The translations under genes were made by a program, and so were the position numbers. Below the pieces are notes generated by a model. The model searched no databases. It saw nothing but the letters and a program-made list of their open reading frames with translations, and was not told the origin of the DNA. This document shows positions 6,011 through 11,816 of a stretch of DNA of 11,816 nucleotides, piece by piece. This DNA is from JAKFVC01 sp040386595 (GTDB taxonomy: Bacteria; Planctomycetota; Planctomycetia; Planctomycetales; Planctomycetaceae), in contig JAZKFE010000351.1 of assembly GCA_040386595.1 (NCBI GenBank), positions 1-11,816 on the forward strand. The letters run 5' to 3'. Numbering within the stretch: the first letter of the stretch is position 1; each line of letters begins with the position of its first letter.

Positions 6011-6122
6011 TAACATCAATTCAGAGATCATGTTACGGATTCTCTGCAAAACTCACCCTGAGAAGTTGAACTCGAACGATTCGTTTCGACCCAACGCGTA
6101 ACTCTCAATGTACAAATGACAT

Positions 6123-6154
6123 ACAGCCCTTCATCGACATCGATGAAGGGCTGT
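6123..6154 (-). terminator. Perfect hairpin downstream of tRNA-Ala
   Basis: ACAGCCCTTCATCG (6123-6136) pairs perfectly with CGATGAAGGGCTGT (6141-6154) around a 4-base loop, 12 bp past the tRNA 3' end. There is no run of T after it on the minus strand, so it may be a 3' processing or stability element rather than a classical intrinsic terminator. Confidence 0.6.
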
Positions 6155-6166
6155 TAAATCTTGAAG

Positions 6167-6239
<73 letters not shown>

Positions 6240-6942
6240 GTATTGTACTGCACTTTACTGCTTTTTCACTCTGCTGTCGACCGCATTACTTGGCTTTGTA
6301 ACGCTGGCGAGGATTGTATTGGATTCAACCATCGCGACAGACAAAGTTATCGGCCATCAGTCCTTGGTTCCTGACGAATTCTGCAAAGTTTTCGTCGCTG
6401 GCCTGCGGGGCTGAGAGGGGAAAAATAACTATCTCGCCCGAGTCTGTCAAGCACGTTGTGCTCAGTTCTTGAGTTGCCTCGAAACTCGTACGACTTCAGG
6501 ACTTTTTTTGAGGCGTCGGAACGTTTTAAAAGCCTGGCTAAATTGTGTTGTCGTTAATTGGTTGTGCTATAACTTGTTTTGCTGAAGTTGGTTATGTCTG
6601 ATTGATGTTTCGGTGCCTGGTTGCTGCGATGTTATCAGTAGATCGTGATGACTGAATGACTGCAGCTACCTTGCGGCGACTGTGGATTCGGAATTATTTG
6701 CGGATTCCTAGGATAGATGCGGGCGAGCGGTCGTGGTTCGCGGGGATTTGTGGGAATATGAAAACCCCAGGTTGGCCGAACTTCCGGCTGGAATTCCCTC
6801 TCCATTACTGGTAGAGAAACAGAGAAACAGGGAGACTGGTAGCCTTTTAGCGTCAAACTGTCGAGAAACCGAAAGCCGCCGCGGATTGGTCCGTGGTTTC
6901 CATGCTTGTCGTTCTGTGTGTTTTTGAGAGTGAGAACTGTCC
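6240..6942. other. Long AT-richer intergenic region before hisI
   Basis: About 700 bp with no recognisable gene. Short frames at 6635-6856 (minus) and 6733-6927 (plus) lack family resemblance. A TATAAC at 6570-6575 could be a -10 box, but no -35 is well spaced. A short tandem AGAAACAG lies around 6814-6829, flanked by a repeated ACTGGTAG. The hisI leader is presumably here. Confidence 0.4.
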
Positions 6943-7326
6943 GTGACCGGTCCGAATTTTGAAAAGCTCGAACTGATTCCCGTTATTGCTCAGGACTTTG
7001 CCACGGGCGACGTCTTGATGCTGGCCTACATGAACCGTACGGCCTGGGAAGAGACTTTGCAGACTGGAAAAGTCTGCTACTTCAGCCGCAGCCGCAATAA
7101 GTTGTGGCGCAAGGGTGAGGAAAGCGGCAATGTGCAGGTCGTGAAGGAAATCTTCTTCGACTGCGATGCCGATACCTTGTTGATCAAGGTCGAACAAATT
7201 GGGGGCGCGGCGTGCCATGAAGGCTATCGCAGCTGCTTCTTCCGTCGCCTGAATGCTGCGGGCGATGCCTGTGACGTGGTCGGGGATCGCGTCTTCGATC
7301 CGGCTGTTGTCTATCATAAATCGTAA
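6943..7326 (+). CDS. hisI: Phosphoribosyl-AMP cyclohydrolase (HisI), monofunctional
   Basis: A 127-residue cytoplasmic enzyme that opens the purine ring of phosphoribosyl-AMP, the third step of histidine synthesis. The family signature runs through the sequence: GDVLMLAYMN (22-31), TGKVCYFSRSRNKLW (41-55), KGEESGNVQ (57-65), the metal-binding DCDAD (73-77), and Zn ligands in CHEGYRSC (Cys91, Cys98) together with the cysteine of DCDAD. The length fits a HisI domain alone, with no fused HisE pyrophosphohydrolase, so phosphoribosyl-ATP hydrolysis must be encoded elsewhere. Translation starts with GTG. Only a weak GAGAG lies about 12 bases upstream, so the start is less certain than the rest. hisG follows 100 bp downstream on the same strand. 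Confidence 0.95.
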   Translation: MTGPNFEKLELIPVIAQDFATGDVLMLAYMNRTAWEETLQTGKVCYFSRSRNKLWRKGEESGNVQVVKEIFFDCDADTLLIKVEQIGGAACHEGYRSCFFRRLNAAGDACDVVGDRVFDPAVVYHKS

Positions 7327-7426
7327 ATACAAAGTTCGGCATCGATAACTATCAGGCCTGCCAGCGCCGTCCGTCCGGTTGCGGCTTACGGCATTTCGCT
7401 CACTGCTTCCAGAATTCGAAGAATCC

Positions 7427-8305
7427 ATGTCCAAGCAAGTATTGAAGCTCGGTATCCCCGCTGGCAGCCTGCAAGAGGCGACCGCTGAACTGTTCAAGAA
7501 GGCGGGCTACAACATCAAGTTCTCGTCTCGGTCGTACTACCCGGAAATCGATGACCCCGAAATCGAGTGTCTGCTGGTGCGGGCACAAGAGATGTCGCGG
7601 TATGTCGAATCGGGTGTGCTCGACGCGGGAATTACCGGCCACGATTGGATTGTGGAAAACGAATCCGATGTCGTCGAAGTTTGTGAGCTGATGTTTTCCA
7701 AGGTCAGCCGCCGTCCGGTGCGCTGGGTGCTGTGCGTGCCGAATGATTCGCCCGTGCAGTCGGCGAAGGATCTGGCCGGCAAGCGGATTGCTACGGAAGT
7801 GGTCAAGATGACCGAGAACTACTTCGCCAAACATGGCGTGAAAGTAGTTGTTGAGTTCTCGTGGGGCGCTACGGAAGTGAAGCCGCCGCGATTGGCCGAC
7901 GCGATCGTCGAAGTGACCGAAACTGGGAGTTCGCTACGGGCGAACAATCTGCGGATCGTTGATGAAGTGCTGCAAAGCACGACGCGGTTCATCGCCAATA
8001 AGGAGACGATGGCTGACCCGTGGAAGAGAACGAAACTCGAAAACATTTCGTTGATGCTACAAGGATGTCTGGCCGCCGAAGGTAAGGTAGGCCTGATGAT
8101 GAATGTGCGACGAGTGGATCTCGAACGGATCCTAGGGCTGTTGCCGGCCTTGCAGAAGCCGACGGTGTCGTCGTTGTCGGATCCCGAGTGGTTCGCCGTC
8201 AGCACGATTCTGGACGAATCCTATGTCCGTTCGACGGTGCCGGGGTTGAAAGCCGCCGGGGCTCGAGGGATTGTCGAATATCAAATCAGCAAGATCATTG
8301 ACTGA
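7427..8305 (+). CDS. hisG: ATP phosphoribosyltransferase (HisG), long form
   Basis: A 292-residue enzyme joining ATP and PRPP in the first, rate-controlling step of histidine synthesis. The N-terminal catalytic bilobed domain (about 1-212) opens with LKLGIPAGSLQEAT and contains LDAGITGHDW (65-74) and the PRPP loop EVTETGSSLRAN (162-173). The C-terminal part (about 215-291: GLMMNVRRVDLERIL, and WFAVSTILDE at 255-264) is the ACT-like HisG_C regulatory domain that binds histidine. This is therefore the long, self-sufficient form and needs no HisZ. The ATG at 7427 is chosen because the family sequence begins at once after it. A further in-frame start at 7379 would add 16 unrelated residues. The Shine-Dalgarno (GAAGAA) is weak. 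Co-transcription with hisI is likely but not proved. Confidence 0.96.
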   Translation: MSKQVLKLGIPAGSLQEATAELFKKAGYNIKFSSRSYYPEIDDPEIECLLVRAQEMSRYVESGVLDAGITGHDWIVENESDVVEVCELMFSKVSRRPVRWVLCVPNDSPVQSAKDLAGKRIATEVVKMTENYFAKHGVKVVVEFSWGATEVKPPRLADAIVEVTETGSSLRANNLRIVDEVLQSTTRFIANKETMADPWKRTKLENISLMLQGCLAAEGKVGLMMNVRRVDLERILGLLPALQKPTVSSLSDPEWFAVSTILDESYVRSTVPGLKAAGARGIVEYQISKIID

Positions 8306-8373
8306 TTCCATAGATGGATCTTCGGTGAAGACTCTCGCAACTTCAGAACTTGCCGCTGCAGGAGTGTGTTGCG

Positions 8374-8976
8374 ATGAGTCTCGCTCCGTTGGTGGCGTAT
8401 AAGCTCGGGGGTAGCCTGTTCTCGCTGCCGGATTTGCCGGATCGGTTACGGCAGGTGTGGCAGCTGCGTCCGGGGACGTCGCCGTTGTTGATCGTGGGAG
8501 GCGGGGCGGCGGCCGATGCCGTGCGGGAGTGGGATCGGACTTTCCAGTTCGGTCCTGATGTCGCTCACTGGCTGGCTATTGATGCGCTCGATCTGACTGC
8601 CAGCTTGCTGCTGCGGTTGATGCCGGAGCTGCAGCTGGTGCGGAGTCGCAAGCAGCTTGAGCTGGCTCAGGCCGAGGGGCGGCCAGCGGTGTTGTGTGCG
8701 GTGTGCTTTGTGAAATGGCTGGAAACTCAGCCCACTCCTCTGCCCCATTCCTGGGAGGTGACCAGTGATTCCATCGCGGCGGCGGCGGCGGTGGCTTGGC
8801 AGGCGCAGGAGCTGGTGATGCTCAAATCGTGTGACCTGCCGGAATCTGGCAATCTGTCAGTGCTGGCTCAGCAGGGGATCGTTGATCCCTATTTTCCGTT
8901 GGCGGCCCGAGACCTCAGTCGAATTACCTGGGGCAATCTGCGTGAGTTATCGCTGCAACCTCTTGTGCAAAAGTGA
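8374..8976 (+). CDS. Amino acid kinase-fold protein, MfnE-like
   Basis: A 200-residue protein of the aspartokinase/uridylate kinase fold. It shows the ATP-phosphate Lys-Gly-Gly motif YKLGGSL (9-15), the glycine-rich loop LLIVGGGAAADAVREWD (38-54), AHWLAIDALDLTA (64-76), and the late nucleotide-site motif SWEVTSDSIAA (126-136), followed by LVMLKS (147-152) and GIVDPYFP (168-175). The AH-x-LA and SWxVTSDS patterns match the small kinase family that includes archaeal MfnE (methanofuran side-chain phosphorylation). Homologues occur with tetrahydromethanopterin C1-transfer genes in methylotrophs and planctomycetes. The MfnE role is inferred from pattern recall and could be wrong, as the substrate pocket cannot be judged by eye. 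The ATG at 8374 is preferred because AGGAG lies nine bases upstream; a TTG at 8350 would add eight residues. It follows hisG by 68 bp. Confidence 0.75.
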   Translation: MSLAPLVAYKLGGSLFSLPDLPDRLRQVWQLRPGTSPLLIVGGGAAADAVREWDRTFQFGPDVAHWLAIDALDLTASLLLRLMPELQLVRSRKQLELAQAEGRPAVLCAVCFVKWLETQPTPLPHSWEVTSDSIAAAAAVAWQAQELVMLKSCDLPESGNLSVLAQQGIVDPYFPLAARDLSRITWGNLRELSLQPLVQK

Positions 8977-8977
8977 G

Positions 8978-9223
8978 TTAATTCTCGGGTTGGGGCACTG
9001 TGCCGGTCTCGGGAGTCAGCCCCATGGAAGGCTCGTTGTCGGCATCACGCGCGGTCCGTCGCGGGGTCGCTCCGGTGCGATTGCTGATCGTGGAGTTGGC
9101 CGTGTCAGAGAGGCTGACCAGGACCACGATGGTCAGGAAAATAATCGCAAATCCGCCGAGCCAGAAAAGCCCTCCACGGAAAAAGGAGAACGTGGGAGAG
9201 ACGGAATCAATTTCGCCGACCAT
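8978..9223 (-). CDS. Small single-pass membrane protein, hypothetical
   Basis: An 81-residue protein with a short N-terminus, one hydrophobic helix at about 17-38 (GGLFWLGGFAIIFLTIVVLV) and a polar, Arg/Pro-rich C-terminal tail. It is convergent with the amino acid kinase, with only 1 bp between stop codons. Two starts are possible: ATG at 9223 (used here) or in-frame TTG at 9241. Neither has a clear ribosome site. No family is recognised. The clean TM segment and tight 3' packing favour a real gene over the overlapping plus-strand frame. Confidence 0.5.
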   Translation of the reverse strand: MVGEIDSVSPTFSFFRGGLFWLGGFAIIFLTIVVLVSLSDTANSTISNRTGATPRRTARDADNEPSMGLTPETGTVPQPEN

Positions 9224-9824
9224 GATCGAGCCCAACGCCAATTAGAAAAATTGAAAAGAGAGCGATCGACATCACGCCGAGCGTTCTTCGCGATGAAGAA
9301 CGTTCGCGAGTCGATTTCGGAAACTTTTGTCGAGCGGGCCCACGCTGTGCAAAGTTCCACTTTAAATTATTCTCGCTTCGTCATGGGAAACATCGGCATT
9401 GTGCGGCAGTTTCATGGATCCTTCGTGAAACGCGACTTGGAATTGCCGGTTGTAGTGGCTGTGGGCGGTGTGCTGGGGGGCAATCACGCTGCTTCTTTTA
9501 AGATTCTGCACTGGCGAGCGAACTGCATTCGAGGAAACCGCGCGTGTCTTGATGCCGGGCTGTGCAACCGGAGGTTTCGTATGCCGGAATTTCGTGTGTG
9601 GGATGCGGAATGGAATCCCCTCCTGACGGTACAGGGCTGGTATCACTGGCGCTGGCAACCTAGAATGCGCGATTCGAATTGCTCCGTTTTTCGCCGCGGC
9701 GTTGCCTCGTCGGGAGATTGATGCAGACCTGATTTGGTGACCAGACTGCCCGTTGACCGTGTTCCCGCCCGCGTGTGAGTCGTGCGGACATCGTCCTGCG
9801 GCATAAAACGCAAGGTGAGGCCGC
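9224..9824. other. Intergenic region between divergent genes
   Basis: About 600 bp upstream of both the small membrane gene and the DUF6677-like gene. Overlapping frames on both strands (9362-9859 minus, and the end of a plus frame at 9721) have no family-like content. One stable hairpin stands out, CGTTCTTC-GCGAT-GAAGAACG at 9282-9302. Promoters for both flanking genes should lie here, but I could not place them. Confidence 0.4.
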
Positions 9825-10784
9825 ATGCCTGCGCAGCGTATCGATCTCAAGAATCCCATCCTGGCGGCTGCCTTGGCTTGGTTTGTCCCTGGACTGGGAC
9901 ACGCTTACCAGGGGCGCTGGTTTAAGGCCATTTTGTACTCCGCTTGTATCTGGAGCACGTGGTTTTGCGGCTGGGCTTTGGGGGATGGCAAAGTTGTCTA
10001 TTACAACATGGACATGAAGCGCGGCCGCTGGACTGCTGGCTACGCGGCTCAGGTGATGGTCGGTTCTGCCGCCCTGCCTGCCATGTATCAAACGCGCCGG
10101 GCTTCACCGCCCGAGGACCGCAGCCAGATTGAGTTGAAGGGACCGCTGAGCGGGGCCTTCGACGGAGCCTTGGCGGGAGTCAGCTTTACTGATGGGCGGA
10201 AGGGGTATTTCCGCGTTCGTGGCCAGTTGGAGATCCAGCCCTCGGAAGATGATACGTTCCGTCGCAGCATTACGGGGCGCTTCACCGGGACCGTGCATAT
10301 TGTCGATGAGAACGGTGCGGGAGTCCCTGAGGGAGCTCCGGTGGAAGTCACCGTGAATTACCTGGAAAGCTTGGAGCCGGAGATTTTTCCGTCGTCACAC
10401 CGCGCGTTAAAGTGTACGGTGAAGGGGCGGATCAGTGGTCCCAAGGGGGGCGACATTTCGGCCGACTTGCGAGGCAAGGTGCTGAATGTTCGCAGCTTGT
10501 GGAACCGTTACGGTGCTCCGTTGGATGCGGAAGGACTTGAGGCCGCACATGGAGATCTCGGCAAGTATTTTGAGATTGCTCTGGTCTATACGTGGATTGC
10601 CGGGTTGCTGAATTTGCTGGCGATTTGGGATGCGTTTGAAGGTCCAGCCTACGGTTATGGGGACGAAGAGCCTGCCGACGGGAAAACTCCCGGTAGCCCC
10701 CCTGCCCCGGGAACGGTCGTCGCGACTACGACGTCGGTCACGATGGAGTCACCGTTGCCCCACCTGCCGTCGGCGACTGGATAG
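9825..10784 (+). CDS. DUF6677-like planctomycete membrane protein
   Basis: A 319-residue protein. The N-terminal LKNPILAAALAWFVPGLGHA (8-27) with YQGRWFKA is a TM2-like hairpin: two helices at about 11-28 and 33-52 with a Gly-His-x-Tyr-Gln-Gly turn. A moderately hydrophobic stretch at 71-88 may be a third. A soluble beta-rich segment of about 150 residues follows (100-245), then a last helix at about 249-270 (YFEIALVYTWIAGLLNLLAIW). A Pro/Thr-rich low-complexity tail closes the protein (280-319). The N-terminal motif matches the family I know as DUF6677, seen in planctomycetes, whose function is unknown. The ATG at 9825 is preceded by AAGGTGAGG four bases away. The small two-TM gene lies 82 bp downstream on the same strand. 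Confidence 0.75.
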   Translation: MPAQRIDLKNPILAAALAWFVPGLGHAYQGRWFKAILYSACIWSTWFCGWALGDGKVVYYNMDMKRGRWTAGYAAQVMVGSAALPAMYQTRRASPPEDRSQIELKGPLSGAFDGALAGVSFTDGRKGYFRVRGQLEIQPSEDDTFRRSITGRFTGTVHIVDENGAGVPEGAPVEVTVNYLESLEPEIFPSSHRALKCTVKGRISGPKGGDISADLRGKVLNVRSLWNRYGAPLDAEGLEAAHGDLGKYFEIALVYTWIAGLLNLLAIWDAFEGPAYGYGDEEPADGKTPGSPPAPGTVVATTTSVTMESPLPHLPSATG

Positions 10785-10866
10785 CGTCGAACGCTTCTCG
10801 TCCGTCTGTTGGCTTGTTGGCGATTTTGCCCGGTCCAGTCCGATCGATTTGCAGTGGGTTCCGATA

Positions 10867-11064
10867 ATGCTTGCTCCTTTACTCCTGGCTGCGAATATGA
10901 ACGTGACTTGGTGGCTGCTGCCCTTAGTGGTGACGGTCAGCCTGGTTTATAACGCGACGCGCTACGAGCTGCCGGAAAAGATCCTGCAGCGGTCGTTGAG
11001 AATGGGTTTGGCGATCATGGCTTTTATGGGCGGTTCGCTGACGATTTTGTTCTTACTGTCATAG
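10867..11064 (+). CDS. Small two-TM membrane protein, hypothetical
   Basis: A 65-residue protein of two hydrophobic helices (about 13-28, WWLLPLVVTVSLVYNA, and 47-64, GLAIMAFMGGSLTILFLL) joined by a polar loop TRYELPEKILQRSLR. The open frame runs upstream to 10630, but that part is Arg-rich antisense-like sequence overlapping the DUF6677-like gene, so the ATG at 10867 is used; Met11 (10897) is an alternative. The ribosome site is weak. Its position right after the DUF6677-like gene suggests they work together in the membrane. No family is named. Confidence 0.6.
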   Translation: MLAPLLLAANMNVTWWLLPLVVTVSLVYNATRYELPEKILQRSLRMGLAIMAFMGGSLTILFLLS

Positions 11065-11141
11065 GCATCACTCACATTCTCGTTGGGCGATTGCCACCAC
11101 ACCGATCAACAGATCTTCTGTTTGACCGGAGAAGGTAGATC

Positions 11142-11705
11142 ATGCTCAGCGAACGTGACAAGATGTTGGCGGGTCAGCTGTATAACGCTCTGGATCCAGA
11201 GCTGGTGATGGCTCGCCGCCGGGCTCGGGATTTGTGCCAAGCCCTGAATGCTTCGAGCGACAGTCAGACTGAGGAGCGTGCCCGGATCTTGCGGGAGCTG
11301 CTGGGGACGTCGGGCGATGGAGCCTGGATTGAGCCCCCCTTCTACTGCGACTATGGGGCGAATATTTCGCTTGGCCGCAAGGTGTTCTTCAATTTCAACT
11401 GTGTCGTGCTGGATGTGGCCCGAGTCACGATTGGCGACTTTTGCCTGTTCGGTCCGTCAGTACAGATCTACACGGCGACCCATCCGCTGAGTGCCAAAGA
11501 ACGTCGCGGGGGGCTGGAAAATGCCAAGCCGATTGAGATCGGATCCGACATTTGGGTCGGCGGCGGAGCCATCATCTGCCCCGGGGTGAAGATCGGCTCG
11601 GGGTCGGTTATCGGTGCCGGCAGCGTGGTGACTCGTAGTATTCCCGAACGCGTCTTCGCGGCTGGCAATCCGTGCCGCGTGATTCGTGAACTGCCTGACG
11701 AGTAA
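11142..11705 (+). CDS. Maltose/galactoside-type O-acetyltransferase
   Basis: A 187-residue left-handed beta-helix acetyltransferase of the Maa/LacA/NodL group, transferring acetyl from acetyl-CoA to a sugar hydroxyl. The N-terminal Mac domain (about 1-60: SERDKMLAGQLYNALDPEL) is followed by FYCDYGANISLG (67-78), hexapeptide repeats, and the catalytic His114 in YTATHPL (110-116). The C-terminal coil ISGSDIWVGGGA-type turns appear as IGSDIWVGGGAIICPGV (133-149) and GSGSVIGAGSVVTRSI (152-167), with the closing FAAGNPCRVIREL. It is full length with the expected active-site histidine. GGAGAAGG lies six bases before the ATG. It is cytoplasmic with an unknown sugar acceptor. It is 77 bp from the small membrane gene, so co-transcription is possible. 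Confidence 0.93.
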   Translation: MLSERDKMLAGQLYNALDPELVMARRRARDLCQALNASSDSQTEERARILRELLGTSGDGAWIEPPFYCDYGANISLGRKVFFNFNCVVLDVARVTIGDFCLFGPSVQIYTATHPLSAKERRGGLENAKPIEIGSDIWVGGGAIICPGVKIGSGSVIGAGSVVTRSIPERVFAAGNPCRVIRELPDE

Positions 11706-11765
11706 CTTTTCTTTGGGCTGATTTTTTGCCGCGGTTTGCTACAGATTGTTGCCGTGTTGAGTTTG

Positions 11766-11792
11766 GGGTCGGGCGTTCAAATTTCCTGACCC
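11766..11792. other. Weak hairpin near the right edge
   Basis: GGGTCGGG (11766-11773) can pair with CCTGACCC (11785-11792) with one G-U pair and an 11-base loop. No T-run follows. It might act as a transcript end for the acetyltransferase or as a leader structure for a gene that could begin at ATG 11810, preceded by CAGG, at the window edge. Confidence 0.25.
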
Positions 11793-11816
11793 TAACGGAT
11801 TGCAGGTGCATGAAAA

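Noticed and set aside
6242..6247. TACAAT as a -10 box for tRNA-Ala
   Set aside because: It lies only two bases before the mature tRNA 5' end, so transcription would start inside the tRNA, and no -35 fits.
8831..9721. A 296-codon plus-strand open frame
   Set aside because: It begins inside the amino acid kinase in another frame and runs through intergenic sequence. It has no ribosome site and no recognisable domain.
9362..9859. A 165-codon minus-strand open frame
   Set aside because: It overlaps the start of the DUF6677-like gene and has low-information His/Arg/Pro-rich sequence without domain features.

Overview
The window looks like a chromosomal segment of a planctomycete. Four things point there: an ECF sigma factor overlapping a large single-pass membrane partner, a membrane protein resembling the planctomycete family DUF6677, an amino-acid-kinase-fold protein of the type found with tetrahydromethanopterin/methanofuran genes, and generous intergenic spacing with no long operons. 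This assignment rests on family recognition, not on a marker gene.

Layout, left to right. (1) Positions 1-222 hold the 3' tail of a rightward gene, possibly frame-broken. (2) Positions 201-2410, minus strand: an ECF sigma factor (GTG start, good Shine-Dalgarno) overlaps by 4 bp a 547-residue membrane-anchored probable anti-sigma/sensor protein. (3) Positions 2580-4103: a secreted, shortened stand-alone secretin-domain protein (minus strand) lies between two copies of a ~150-bp direct repeat. Each copy carries a strong bidirectional terminator-like hairpin, and a third, fragmentary copy lies at 5893-6010. (4) Positions 4257-5634, minus strand: an Rrf2 regulator and a short-chain dehydrogenase/reductase (SDR) homologue. 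Each has its own sigma-70-like promoter whose -10 box is overlapped by the same 17-bp operator, GATAC-N7-GTATC. The SDR is GC-rich, lacks the catalytic Ser and Lys, and begins with what looks like the first ~24 residues of a different SDR. (5) tRNA-Ala(GGC) on the minus strand with a perfect 14-bp hairpin at its 3' side, then ~700 bp with no convincing gene. (6) Positions 6943-8976, plus strand: hisI, hisG and an MfnE-like amino acid kinase, spaced 68-100 bp apart; a small one-TM protein converges on the kinase. (7) Positions 9825-11705, plus strand: a DUF6677-like membrane protein, a 65-residue two-TM protein and a maltose/galactoside-type O-acetyltransferase.

How the genes work together. 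The sigma/anti-sigma pair is a signalling unit. The rrf2-SDR pair is a self-contained regulon in which the regulator probably represses both itself and its neighbour. hisG and hisI catalyse the first and third steps of histidine synthesis. The most unusual parts are the rrf2-SDR locus (duplicated operator, chimeric start, degenerate active site) and the repeat-flanked mini-secretin gene. No CRISPR array, complete insertion sequence, rRNA or recognisable defence system was found.
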